64,000 nt of DNA from Paraburkholderia sp. BCC1886. GTDB lineage: Bacteria > Pseudomonadota > Gammaproteobacteria > Burkholderiales > Burkholderiaceae. The position numbers were made by a program, and so were the translations under genes. The DNA lies in the NCBI RefSeq assembly GCF_900996245.1, contig NZ_CAAJGK010000049.1, forward strand, positions 32,592 to 96,591. Direction: 5' to 3'. Under the pieces are notes generated by a model, which saw only the letters and a list, made by a program, of their open reading frames with translations, was not told the DNA's origin and ran no database searches. Position 1 is the stretch's first letter, and every line of letters starts with the position of its first letter. This document shows, in pieces, positions 25,657 to 34,423 of the stretch.

Positions 25657-27108
25657 TCAGATCGGATAGTGCCGCGGTCCGGTCTGCACGGTAATCCAGC
25701 GCAGATCGGTGAACTCGGCAATCGACGCCTTGCTGCCGAAGCGTCCATAGCCGCTTTGCTTCACGCCGCCGAACGGCATCTGCGCTTCGTCGTGCACGGT
25801 CGGACCGTTGATGTGACAGATGCCCGATTCGATGCGTCTGGCCACTTGCAGCGCACGCGCCACGTCGCGGCTGAACACGGCAGCGGACAAGCCGTAGTCG
25901 CTGTCGTTGGCGACGCGGATCGCTTCTTCGTCGCCGTCCACGCGCTGAACCGTCACCACCGGGCCGAACGATTCCTCGGCATAGAGCTTCATGTCGCGCG
26001 TCACGCCGTCGACGATGGTGGGTTGCATCACCGCGCCCTCGACCCGGCAGCCGACCGGCAGCATCGCGCCTTTCGCGCGGGCGTCTTCGACGAGCGCCGC
26101 GATGCGTTCTGCGGCCTTGACGCTTTCCAGCACACCGAGAATCGAACCGGCTTCGGCCGGATCGCCGGCCTTCAGGGTGCGGGCTTTGGCGGCAAGCTTG
26201 CCGATCAGCGCGTCGGCGATTTTATGGTCGACGATCAGCCGCTCGGTCGACATGCAAATCTGCCCTTGATTGAAGAATGCGCCGAACGCAATGCCGTCCA
26301 CGGCCGCGTCGAGATCGGCGTCGTCCAGCACGATGACGGGCGCCTTGCCGCCGAGTTCGAGCAACGCCGGCTTCAGATGCTGCGCGGCGTGTTGCGCGAC
26401 GATTCGGCCCACGCGGGTCGAACCGGTGAAGTTGACGCGCCGCACGGCAGGATGCGCGATGAGCCGCTCGACGATAGCCGGCGCATCCTGCGCCGAATGC
26501 GTGACGACGTTCACGACTCCGTCGCCGAGACCGGCTTCCTGCAACACGCTGCCGATCAGGCGGTGCACGCCCGGGCATCCTTCGGACGCCTTGAGCACGA
26601 CCGTGTTGCCGCACGCGAGCGGCATCGCGATGGCGCGCGTGCCGAGAATCACCGGCGCATTCCACGGTGCCATGCCGAGCACGACGCCGCACGGTTGGCG
26701 CACGGCCATCGCGAGGCTGCCGGGCACGTCGGACGGAATCACCGCGCCGTCGATCTGCGTGGTCATGGCGGCGGCCTCGCGCAGCATGTTGGCCGCGAGC
26801 ATCACGTTGAAGCCGTACCAGTTCGGCATGGCGCCGGTTTCGGCGACGCCGGTCGCGATGAACTCGGGTGTGCGCGCATCCATCAGGTCGGCGGCGGCGA
26901 GCAGGCGCTTGCGGCGCTCGGTCGGGCCCAGAGCGGACCAGCCGGGGAAGGCGGCGGCTGCCGCGGCGACGGCCGCGTCGGCATCTTCCAGCGTCGCCGC
27001 GGCGGCGCGTGAGGCCGGCTTGCCGCTGGCGGGGTTGATCCGCTCGAATGTCTTGCGGTCCGAGGCGCCGCGGCTTTCGCCGCCGATCAACAGGGTGACG
27101 TCGTCCAT
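25657..27108 (-). CDS. vdh: Vanillin / hydroxybenzaldehyde dehydrogenase
   Basis: 483-residue NAD(P)-dependent aldehyde dehydrogenase. Key residues: Asn150 in APWNAPV, general base Glu251 in LELGGKAP, nucleophile Cys285 in NQGQICMSTER. It oxidises vanillin or 4-hydroxybenzaldehyde released by the hydratase-lyase to vanillate or 4-hydroxybenzoate. It lies 26 bases after ech and before fcs. The start at 27108 has GAGGAG about ten bases upstream. Confidence 0.93.
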   Translation of the reverse strand: MDDVTLLIGGESRGASDRKTFERINPASGKPASRAAAATLEDADAAVAAAAAAFPGWSALGPTERRKRLLAAADLMDARTPEFIATGVAETGAMPNWYGFNVMLAANMLREAAAMTTQIDGAVIPSDVPGSLAMAVRQPCGVVLGMAPWNAPVILGTRAIAMPLACGNTVVLKASEGCPGVHRLIGSVLQEAGLGDGVVNVVTHSAQDAPAIVERLIAHPAVRRVNFTGSTRVGRIVAQHAAQHLKPALLELGGKAPVIVLDDADLDAAVDGIAFGAFFNQGQICMSTERLIVDHKIADALIGKLAAKARTLKAGDPAEAGSILGVLESVKAAERIAALVEDARAKGAMLPVGCRVEGAVMQPTIVDGVTRDMKLYAEESFGPVVTVQRVDGDEEAIRVANDSDYGLSAAVFSRDVARALQVARRIESGICHINGPTVHDEAQMPFGGVKQSGYGRFGSKASIAEFTDLRWITVQTGPRHYPI

Positions 27109-27134
27109 GTGTCGTGTCTCCTCGCTGTCTGCGT

Positions 27135-27962
27135 TCAGCGTTTGTAGGTCTGCAGGCCGGGCTTGATCGCCTTGTCGTCGAGGAACTGTTTCAGCCCCTG
27201 CTCGCGGCCGCCTTCGGGGTCGCGGTGCTGCGCCTGATCGAGTTTCGCGTACAGGTAGTCTTCGTTCTGATCCCACGTGAGTTCGCGGCTGCGCTTGAAA
27301 CCGTGCTTCGCCGCGCGCAGCACCACCGGATTCTTCTCCAGCAGTTTGGCCGCCAGCGCGCGGGTTTCTTCGCGCAACTGCGCACGCGGCACGCTCTTGT
27401 TGACGAGGCCCATTTGCGCCGCCTGCGGGCCCGTGAAGGTTTCGCCCGTCATGATGTAGTAGAGCGCCTGGCGATGCCCGACGGTATCGGCCATCGCCTT
27501 GCTGACCAGGTTGCCCGGCGGAATGCCCCAGTTGATTTCCGACAGACCGAAGGTGGCTTCGTCGGCGGCGATCGCGAGATCGCACGCCACCAGCGGCGAG
27601 AAACCGCCGCCGAAGCACCAGCCGTTGACCATCGCGATGGTCGGCTTCGCATACATGCGCAGCAACTGCCATTGCCAGCGCGAGGCGTCGCGGCGAATCT
27701 TTTCCTGCAGGATTTCGGGGCCGGCGTCGACTTCGCGGAAATACTCCTTCAGGTCCATGCCGGCGGTCCATGCGTCGCCTTCGCCGGTCAGCACCAGAAC
27801 CTGTGCGTTCGCATCGAGTTCCAGCGTTTCGAGGACGTCGATCATCTCCTTGTTCAACGTCGGGCTCATCGCATTGCGTTTCTCGGGACGGTTGAACGCC
27901 ACCCACGCAATGCCATCCTCGATCTGCACCTTGACGGTTGTCCAGCGACCTTCGTAACTCAT
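27135..27962 (-). CDS. ech: Hydroxycinnamoyl-CoA hydratase-lyase
   Basis: 275-residue crotonase-family enzyme that hydrates feruloyl/coumaroyl-CoA and splits it to vanillin or 4-hydroxybenzaldehyde plus acetyl-CoA. The first residues (MSYEGRWTTVKV) and the active site match HCHL: Ser122, Glu142 and Tyr238 correspond to Ser123, Glu143 and Tyr239 of the Pseudomonas enzyme. The second ATG (27962) is chosen because GGAG is seven bases upstream of it but only one base from the ATG at 27968. First gene of a four-gene operon under the MarR operator. Confidence 0.96.
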   Translation of the reverse strand: MSYEGRWTTVKVQIEDGIAWVAFNRPEKRNAMSPTLNKEMIDVLETLELDANAQVLVLTGEGDAWTAGMDLKEYFREVDAGPEILQEKIRRDASRWQWQLLRMYAKPTIAMVNGWCFGGGFSPLVACDLAIAADEATFGLSEINWGIPPGNLVSKAMADTVGHRQALYYIMTGETFTGPQAAQMGLVNKSVPRAQLREETRALAAKLLEKNPVVLRAAKHGFKRSRELTWDQNEDYLYAKLDQAQHRDPEGGREQGLKQFLDDKAIKPGLQTYKR

Positions 27963-28013
27963 CTTCATTCTCCGGGAGCGTCGACCGCGACAGCGGCCCA
28001 ATGCATCGATTTA

Positions 28014-28032
28014 ATATCAGGCTGCCTGATAT
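28014..28032. promoter_or_regulatory. MarR-type operator between ech and marR
   Basis: Perfect inverted repeat ATATCAGG CTG CCTGATAT in the divergent intergenic region, 52 bases from the ech start and 97 from the MarR start. Size and symmetry fit a MarR dimer site; hydroxycinnamoyl-CoA thioesters release such repressors in known ferulate systems (CouR, FerC). Confidence 0.85.
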
Positions 28033-28128
28033 GTAAAGCGGAACTCGCCGCCCTTGGTGCAAACCCCTATCGTCGGCAACGCGGGGCGGGCACGCTAAGA
28101 TGCGGGCTGGACCGATCCCACGCCGCCC

Positions 28129-28602
28129 ATGAGCAAGACTCCGAATTCGCCTGTCAAGTCCGCAGCCGTGCCGAAGAGCCGTCGTCCCGCTTTGCGGCTG
28201 ACGTATGTAATCGGCAGCCTCGACCGCATTCTGCGGCGCCGGATGAGCGAGGCGCTCGCGCCGCTCGGCTTGACGCTCGCGCAGTTCACCGCGCTTTCCG
28301 TGCTCGACACGCGAGGCCAGGCCTCCAATGCGCAACTCGCGGAGCGCTCTTTCATCACGCCGCAATCGGCCAACGAGGTGATGAACGCGATGGCGAGCCG
28401 CGGCTGGGTCAGTCGCGAACCGGACCCGATGCACGGCCGTATCGTGCTGCTCGAATTGACGGAGCAGGGACGCACGGTGTTGCGCGAAGGCGAGCAGGCC
28501 GTCCAGGCGATCGAACGCCAGATGACGGCAGGCACCGATGCCGATGCCGCTGCCGCGCTCCAAGGCCAGCTCGAAACCTTCGTGCGCAATCTGCGCGGTT
28601 GA
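28129..28602 (+). CDS. MarR-family regulator of the hydroxycinnamate operon
   Basis: 157-residue winged-helix regulator (RRMSEALAPLGLTLAQFTAL; NAQLAERSFITPQSANEVMN; the wing MHGRIVLLELTEQG). Divergent from ech with a perfect palindromic operator in between, the usual arrangement for repressors of ferulate/coumarate catabolism. By analogy it would be released by a hydroxycinnamoyl-CoA. The basic N-terminal 25 residues are longer than in many MarR proteins. Confidence 0.9.
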   Translation: MSKTPNSPVKSAAVPKSRRPALRLTYVIGSLDRILRRRMSEALAPLGLTLAQFTALSVLDTRGQASNAQLAERSFITPQSANEVMNAMASRGWVSREPDPMHGRIVLLELTEQGRTVLREGEQAVQAIERQMTAGTDADAAAALQGQLETFVRNLRG

Positions 28603-28648
28603 GCGATTGAGAAAAGCGATTGAGAAGGTCGGCCCTCGAGCGGCCGCG

Positions 28649-29593
28649 TCAGTCCCGAATCCGGGCCTGCACCAGTTCGATGAAGCGCGCGGCCGCGCTG
28701 TTATGCAATGCCGTCGGATACGCGAGGTGCAGCGGCGCGCTGAGTTTCGACGGATTCGCCAGCGTGCAGTACACGGTGCCCACCTGGTCGTAGCGCTGCA
28801 TCGACGCGGGCACCAGCGTGATACCCAAACCCGCGGCCACCAGATTGATACCGGAGAGCATGCGCGGCACCTCCCGCGCGATACGCGGCTCGAAGCCGGC
28901 CTGACTGCAGGCGGCGAGAATATCCGCATACATGCCGGGCGCGCCGGGCCGGCGCACGAGAATGAAGTCTTCGTTGGCGAGCGCCTTCAGCGACACCTCG
29001 GTGCGTTTTTTTGCCGTGGTTCTGGCGGCCCCCTTGCCCGTGCTTTTGCCCGCCCTGGCAAGCAGCGGATGACCCACCGGCAACACGACCACCATCGGTT
29101 CGTCGGCGAGCAATTCGAAGGCGACGCCTTCATGCAGCGCCACGGGCTTGCGCAGAAACGCCACCTGAATCTGACCGCTGGCGAGCCGCTCGATAATCTC
29201 GGCCGCATTCAGTTCCGCGAGTTCCACACCGACGCCCGGACAGGCGCTGCGAAAACTGCGAATGACCTCCGTAGTCAGCGGATGAAACGCCGCTGAAGAA
29301 GTGAGGCCGATCGAGATGGTCCCCAACTCGCCGCGCGCGATCCGGCTCGCCTTGCCGATTGCCTGCTGCAACGACAACAGCATCGACTCGGCATCTTCGG
29401 CGAAGGCTTTGCCCGCCGCGGTCAGCACCACGCCTCTCGGCAGGCGCACGAACAGTTCGAAACCCAGTTCGTCTTCCAGCGCGCGAATCTGTTGCGACAA
29501 CGGCGGCTGCTGCATCGACAGACGCTCGGCCGCGCGCGTGAACTGGCCTTCCTCCGCGACGGTCAGGAAGTAGCGTAAATGGCGAAGCTCCAT
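28649..29593 (-). CDS. LysR-family regulator, likely of the porin-hydrolase-MFS cassette
   Basis: 314 residues with the LysR HTH at the N-terminus (MELRHLRYFLTVAEEGQFTR ... PPLSQQIRALEDELGFELF) and a substrate-binding domain. About residues 180-205 hold a basic low-complexity insertion (GKSTGKGAARTTAKKRTE) not usual in the family. ATG at 29593 matches the family N-terminus and has AAGGAG upstream. Divergent from the porin gene with a palindrome in between, so that cassette is the probable target. Confidence 0.92.
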   Translation of the reverse strand: MELRHLRYFLTVAEEGQFTRAAERLSMQQPPLSQQIRALEDELGFELFVRLPRGVVLTAAGKAFAEDAESMLLSLQQAIGKASRIARGELGTISIGLTSSAAFHPLTTEVIRSFRSACPGVGVELAELNAAEIIERLASGQIQVAFLRKPVALHEGVAFELLADEPMVVVLPVGHPLLARAGKSTGKGAARTTAKKRTEVSLKALANEDFILVRRPGAPGMYADILAACSQAGFEPRIAREVPRMLSGINLVAAGLGITLVPASMQRYDQVGTVYCTLANPSKLSAPLHLAYPTALHNSAAARFIELVQARIRD

Positions 29594-29647
29594 GAAGTGT
29601 CTGTCTCCTTGCCGCAGCGGTCTGGCGCCGCATGCCTGGTTGAATGG

Positions 29648-29670
29648 ATCCATATATGGAAGATATGGAT
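29648..29670. promoter_or_regulatory. LysR-type operator, LysR / porin intergenic region
   Basis: Perfect 8-bp arms ATCCATAT and ATATGGAT separated by 7 bases, overlapping a second 12-bp palindrome TCCATATATGGA. It lies 55 bases from the LysR start and about 100 from the porin start, as expected for an LTTR box. Confidence 0.7.
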
Positions 29671-29773
29671 GGTGCTGGAAAAACGTATTTTACATTCACC
29701 ACGGCTGGCTCTACGATTCGCCCCATCGCATCGCGCGTCGGTGCGAATAACTAGATATCGCCAGGAGACAGGT

Positions 29774-30826
29774 GTGAAAAAGCAAGCGGTGGTGGCAGCA
29801 TTCGCGGTGGCCGGATGCGGTGTGGTGCACGCTCAATCGTCAGTCACGCTGTACGGTTTGATCGACACCAATATCGAATTCATCAACCATGCGAGCGCCA
29901 CGGGTGGCGTCGTGGTGCGGGAAAATTCCGGCGGCCTCAGCAATTCGCGGCTCGGTTTTCGCGGCACGGAAGACCTGGGCGGCGGCAACTCGGCGTTCTT
30001 CGTTCTCGAAGCAGGCTTCAACGGTAACGACGGCACAGCCGCGACAGCGGGCGATATCTTCAACCGTACCGCCGCCGTGGGGCTGTCCAACGCGTTCGGT
30101 TCGCTCTCCGCCGGTCTGCAATACACCGCGATGTACGACACCCTGATCAAATACGATCCGATGGTGTTCGCGCAACAGTACACGTGGTTTCCCACTACCG
30201 GTTCCGTCGACAGCTTCTCGTTCAAGGCGCGCGTCGACAACTCGCTCAAATACGTCGGCCATTACGCGGGCCTGACCGCGACCGCCGACTACAGCTTCGG
30301 CGGCGACGCCGACAACTTCCAGAGCAGCGCGGCCTACGGCGGCGCGCTCGATTACGACGGCGGCAGCTTCGGCGCGGCCGTGGCCTACGACTATCGCAAT
30401 GGCGCGATCAATTCGTCGAATACGTGGACCAAGACGCGCAACTGGAGCGTCGCTTTCCGTCAGAACGTGGGCAGCGCGTCGCTGTTCGCGGGCTACGAGC
30501 ACTATCTGTACAACCCGACCAAAACCGCGGCCGTCTCGTCGGCGTTGTGGTGGGGCGGCGTGCGCTATCTGATCGTGCCGAACTTCCGTCTGACCGGCGC
30601 GGTGTACTACCAGACCAACAAGACCGACGACGTGTCGAACTCGTGGATGGGCGTGCTGAGCGCGGACTATATTCTGTCGAAGCGCACCGACGTTTACGCG
30701 ACGGTGGCTTATGCGGCATCCTCGCGTTTTGGCAACGACCAGTACACGGCGACGGGCGTGACGAGCGACACGGCATTCGGACCAAACCAGACGGCGGTGA
30801 CGCTGGGCATCCGGCATCGGTTCTAG
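29774..30826 (+). CDS. Gram-negative porin, GTG start
   Basis: 350-residue trimeric outer-membrane porin of the Burkholderia OpcP/Omp32 type. A 20-residue signal peptide ends at VVHA before QSSVTLYG, the hallmark mature N-terminus, and the chain ends in the outer-membrane phenylalanine (GIRHRF). No ATG fits the signal peptide; GTG at 29774 has AGGAG six bases upstream. It begins a four-gene cassette with two hydrolases and an MFS carrier and would admit their substrate to the periplasm. Confidence 0.93.
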   Translation: MKKQAVVAAFAVAGCGVVHAQSSVTLYGLIDTNIEFINHASATGGVVVRENSGGLSNSRLGFRGTEDLGGGNSAFFVLEAGFNGNDGTAATAGDIFNRTAAVGLSNAFGSLSAGLQYTAMYDTLIKYDPMVFAQQYTWFPTTGSVDSFSFKARVDNSLKYVGHYAGLTATADYSFGGDADNFQSSAAYGGALDYDGGSFGAAVAYDYRNGAINSSNTWTKTRNWSVAFRQNVGSASLFAGYEHYLYNPTKTAAVSSALWWGGVRYLIVPNFRLTGAVYYQTNKTDDVSNSWMGVLSADYILSKRTDVYATVAYAASSRFGNDQYTATGVTSDTAFGPNQTAVTLGIRHRF

Positions 30827-30851
30827 GCAACGGTTTCAAGGAGCAGCTTGC

Positions 30852-31931
30852 ATGGCTTTCAATCCGATTCATCGTCGCGTGCTCGTGAGCATCGCAGCGG
30901 GTGTCGCCGTCACGCTCGCGGTGCTGGCGCGGCCGGCCTTTGCGGTGCATGTGTACGAACCGCATCTGCGGCCGGTCGCGACCGTCTCCGATACGCGCAT
31001 GACGCTCGGCACGCCGCAAGGCAAGGCGGAATTTCCGCTGTATCTGTCGAAGGACTGGAGCGTGGCGCAACCGCAGGTGACGCGGGCGGTCATCGTGATT
31101 CACGGCAAGCTGCGCAATGCAAACGTGTACTTTCATACGGCCGAAAAAGCGCAGCAGGCCGCCGGGGCAAATCCCGACGACGCGCTGCTGATCGCGCCGC
31201 AATTCCTCGCGAGCATCGACACGCAGCTGCATGACGAACCGGCCGACCTGCTGCGCTGGAACGACAACGCGTGGATGGGCGGCGAAGCGGCGCAAGCGCC
31301 GTCGCCGGTCAGCTCGTACAGCGTGCTCGATGCGATCGTCGAGCGGCTGGCCGATCGCAAGCTGTTTCCGAATCTGCAGCACGTGGTGTTCGCCGGACAT
31401 TCGGGCGGCGCGCAAGTCGTGCAGCGTTACGCGGTCGCGGCACGCGATCTCGGCGTGCTGACCAAGGAAGGTATCGACGTGCGCTACGTGGTGTCGAGCC
31501 CGTCTTCGTATGCGTATTTCGATGCACAGCGTCCGAACGGCGAGGGCGTTCCCGCGCAATACGATGCCGCGCAATGCGCGGGCTTCGATCAGTGGAAATA
31601 CGGCATGGAGAATCGCCCGGCGTATCTGAACGATCGCACGCCGGCCCAACTCGAAGCGGCGTACGCGGCGCGCCGGGTGGATTATCTGGTCGGCGGTTCG
31701 GACGACGATCCGCAACAGGCCGCGCTCGACCGGAGTTGCGGCGCCGAAGCGCAGGGCACGCAACGCGTGGCGCGCGCCGAAGGCTACTACCGCTATATGC
31801 AGACGCGTCATCCCGACGGGCTGCAGCAGAGCTTTCACGTCGTGCCTGGCGTGGGTCACAACGGCGCGCGGATGCTGACTTCGGCATGTGCGTTGTCGGC
31901 GATGTTCGGCACACAGGGTTGCGACAAATGA
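30852..31931 (+). CDS. Exported alpha/beta hydrolase
   Basis: 359 residues with an N-terminal signal peptide (cleaved near ARPAFA, residue 31). The alpha/beta-hydrolase nucleophile elbow is GHSGG with Ser184; IHGK (about residue 83) fits the oxyanion strand; a late VPGVGHN carries the likely catalytic histidine. A conserved VGGSDDDPQQAALDRSC segment is shared with the paralogue at 33310. Likely a periplasmic esterase or lactonase. AAGGAG is eight bases upstream; its stop overlaps the MFS start (ATGA). Confidence 0.85.
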   Translation: MAFNPIHRRVLVSIAAGVAVTLAVLARPAFAVHVYEPHLRPVATVSDTRMTLGTPQGKAEFPLYLSKDWSVAQPQVTRAVIVIHGKLRNANVYFHTAEKAQQAAGANPDDALLIAPQFLASIDTQLHDEPADLLRWNDNAWMGGEAAQAPSPVSSYSVLDAIVERLADRKLFPNLQHVVFAGHSGGAQVVQRYAVAARDLGVLTKEGIDVRYVVSSPSSYAYFDAQRPNGEGVPAQYDAAQCAGFDQWKYGMENRPAYLNDRTPAQLEAAYAARRVDYLVGGSDDDPQQAALDRSCGAEAQGTQRVARAEGYYRYMQTRHPDGLQQSFHVVPGVGHNGARMLTSACALSAMFGTQGCDK

Positions 31932-33289
31932 ACGATGCCGCCATGACTCCGATTACACGGCAGCATCCGGCCGCGCCCGCCGCCGCTTTGAGTCCCGCGA
32001 TGGTGCGCCGCGCGATCGGCGCGTCGGTGCTCGGCAACGGTCTCGAGTGGTTCGACTTCCTGATCTACGGCTATTTCTCGAAGATCATCGCGCAAGTTTT
32101 CTTTCCGAGCGGCAGCGGCTTCGTATCGATCATGCTGACGCTCGCCACGTTCGCGATCGGCTTCGTCGTGCGGCCGCTCGGCGGCATTCTGCTGGGCATC
32201 TACGCGGATCGCGCGGGGCGGCGCAAGGCGCTCTCGCTGCTGATCATCTCGATGGCGGCGAGCACGCTGTTGATGGGTCTGACGCCCGGCTACGCGAGCA
32301 TCGGCCTGGCTGCGCCGCTACTCGTCGTGCTGGCTCGCCTGCTGCAAGGTCTGTCGGTCGGCGGCCAGTTCGCGACCGCCTCGGCGATGCTAGTGGAGTA
32401 CGCGCCGCCCAACAAGAAGATGTTCTACGGCAGTTTCAACATGTCGGCGCAGGCGTTCGCGTTGCTGCTGTCGTCGGCAGTCGGCTATCTGCTCACCACG
32501 CATCTGACGCATGCGCAGCTCGTCACGTGGGGCTGGCGTCTGCCGTTTCTCGCGGGTGCGCTGGCTGGGCCGTTCGGTTTCTATATCCGGCATCGCGTCG
32601 CGGAATCGCCGGAATTCGAGCGCTTGCGCGAACAGGGCGATACGCCGCCGCGCGTGTCGATCCGCCAGTTCTTCCGCGAGAACGGCGATGCCGCGCTCTG
32701 CGCGATGGGCGTGATCATCGTCGGCGCGGCGACCAACTATGTGTGGCACTCGTATCTGTCGGTGTATGTCGAGCGGCAATTGCATTTGCCGTTGTCTACC
32801 GCGTTGCTAGGCGCGTTCGCGTCGGGCGTGCTGAACCTCGTGCTATTCCCGGTCTCCGGTAAGCTGGCCGATCGCTTCGGGCCGTACCGGCTGTTCTATC
32901 CGGTCGTGATTGCGTGGATGCTGTGCACGTACCCGTTGTTTCACTTCGTCGTCGCGCATCCTACGCCGGGGCATCTGTTCATCGCGCAGATGATCGCGTC
33001 GGTGTTTCTTGCGGCGATGTCGGGCGCGCATCCCGGCATGCTCGCCACGCTGTTCCCCGTGCGTAGCCGTTCGTCCGGTGTCGCGCTGTCGTACAACGTT
33101 GCGGTGACGCTGTTCGGTGGGCTCGCGCCGCTGACCATTACCGGTCTGACGCGGCTCACCGGTAGCAGTCTGACGCCGGCGTTCTACCTGATCTTCGCGG
33201 GTTTCGTCTCGCTCGCGCTGGTGTTCTTCACGAAGTCCGGGCGCACCCAAGGCGACGCCGCGACCGCGCGTTCAGTTTCATCAATCTAA
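31928..33289 (+). CDS. MFS transporter, metabolite:H+ symporter (MHS) family
   Basis: 453-residue carrier with 12 membrane segments and MHS signatures (LGNGLEWFDFLIYGYFSKII; GRRKALSLLIISM; LLQGLSVGGQFATASAMLVE). MHS members import organic acids with protons. Start overlaps the exported-hydrolase stop, and the cytoplasmic hydrolase follows 20 bases later. A second ATG at 31943 is possible. Confidence 0.93.
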   Translation: MNDAAMTPITRQHPAAPAAALSPAMVRRAIGASVLGNGLEWFDFLIYGYFSKIIAQVFFPSGSGFVSIMLTLATFAIGFVVRPLGGILLGIYADRAGRRKALSLLIISMAASTLLMGLTPGYASIGLAAPLLVVLARLLQGLSVGGQFATASAMLVEYAPPNKKMFYGSFNMSAQAFALLLSSAVGYLLTTHLTHAQLVTWGWRLPFLAGALAGPFGFYIRHRVAESPEFERLREQGDTPPRVSIRQFFRENGDAALCAMGVIIVGAATNYVWHSYLSVYVERQLHLPLSTALLGAFASGVLNLVLFPVSGKLADRFGPYRLFYPVVIAWMLCTYPLFHFVVAHPTPGHLFIAQMIASVFLAAMSGAHPGMLATLFPVRSRSSGVALSYNVAVTLFGGLAPLTITGLTRLTGSSLTPAFYLIFAGFVSLALVFFTKSGRTQGDAATARSVSSI

Positions 33290-33309
33290 TCACGACACGA
33301 GCCTTACGC

Positions 33310-34356
33310 ATGACCCAGTCTCTAAACACGGTCCCGGATGCCGACGACGAACGCGCACCGAACGAACGCCCGGTGTCGGTGGTGGCGCCGCAATTCCTGA
33401 GCATCAGCACGCCGGTGGGTAGCGGCACCATTCCGTTGTATGCGACCGGCGAGTGGCCCGCGCCCGCCGGTCTGCAGTCCGCCGGCGCGAGTCGCGTCAA
33501 GCGCGCGGTGATCCAGCTTCACGGCCGGCTGCGCAATGCCGATGCCTATTTCAGGCTTTCGCAGCAGGCTTGCGCGGCGGCTGGCGGCGATATCGGCGAG
33601 ACCTTGCTGATCGTGCCGCAATTCCTTGCCACCGACGATGTCGTCGCGCATCGCCTGCCGCCGTCGACCTTGCATTGGGACTGGACCAGCTGGATGGGCG
33701 GCGGCGCCGCCGAAGGTCCGGCGCCGCTCAGTTCGTTTGCGGTGCTCGACGCGATACTCGCGGTGCTCGCGGATCGCGAGCGCTTTCCGGCGCTGACCGA
33801 CGTGGTGATCGCCGGTCATTCGGGCGGCGGTCAGGTCGCGCAGCGTTATGCCGTGGTCGCACGCGGCGAGGCGCCGCTGCTGGCGCGCGGTATCGCGCCG
33901 CGTTACGTGATTGCGAATCCTTCGTCGTACGTGTATTTCGATGCGTTGCGGCCGGATGCGTCGGGTAAATTCGTCGCGCCGGACCCGGCGTGTTGTCCGC
34001 GTTTCGATCACTGGAAATATGGGCTGGTCGATCTGCCGCACTATGCGTACGTGGATGGCCAGCCGCCTTCGCCCGTAGCGCTCGAAGCCGCATACGTGCA
34101 GCGCGACGTCGTGCTGTTGCTGGGCGGCGACGACTGCGATCCGCAGCATCCGGCGCTCGACCGGTCGTGCGCCGCGATGACGCAAGGCGAGCACCGGCTA
34201 GGCCGAGGCCGTGCGTACGCGCGTTATATGGCGATGCGGCATCCGCACGATTTCAAACATCGCACTCACGAGATTGCCGGTGTCGGGCACGACGCGAACG
34301 GCATCTATTCGTCGGCGGCGGGCATGGCCGCGGTCTTCGACACAGGTGAGGGTTGA
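33310..34356 (+). CDS. Cytoplasmic alpha/beta hydrolase, paralogue of the exported one
   Basis: 348 residues without a signal peptide. It is clearly homologous to the gene at 30852: HGRLRNADAYF, IVPQFLA, GHSGGGQVAQRYAV (nucleophile Ser171), NPSSYVYFDALRP, FDHWKYG and GGDDCDPQHPALDRSC all match segment by segment. One copy inside and one outside the membrane with the carrier between them suggests stepwise breakdown of an ester or lactone. Substrate unknown. Confidence 0.85.
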   Translation: MTQSLNTVPDADDERAPNERPVSVVAPQFLSISTPVGSGTIPLYATGEWPAPAGLQSAGASRVKRAVIQLHGRLRNADAYFRLSQQACAAAGGDIGETLLIVPQFLATDDVVAHRLPPSTLHWDWTSWMGGGAAEGPAPLSSFAVLDAILAVLADRERFPALTDVVIAGHSGGGQVAQRYAVVARGEAPLLARGIAPRYVIANPSSYVYFDALRPDASGKFVAPDPACCPRFDHWKYGLVDLPHYAYVDGQPPSPVALEAAYVQRDVVLLLGGDDCDPQHPALDRSCAAMTQGEHRLGRGRAYARYMAMRHPHDFKHRTHEIAGVGHDANGIYSSAAGMAAVFDTGEG

Positions 34357-34383
34357 CCGCCAAACTGACGTTGCAATCGCAGC

Positions 34384-34416
34384 GCGCTGAATAACGCGCT
34401 GAAGAACGCGCTGTGC
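34384..34416. repeat. 12-bp short tandem repeat in a convergent intergenic region
   Basis: Two and two-thirds copies of GCGCTGAA(T/G)AAC between the hydrolase stop and the 3' end of the opposing LysR gene. No function is evident. Confidence 0.6.
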
Positions 34417-34423
34417 ATGTCGG

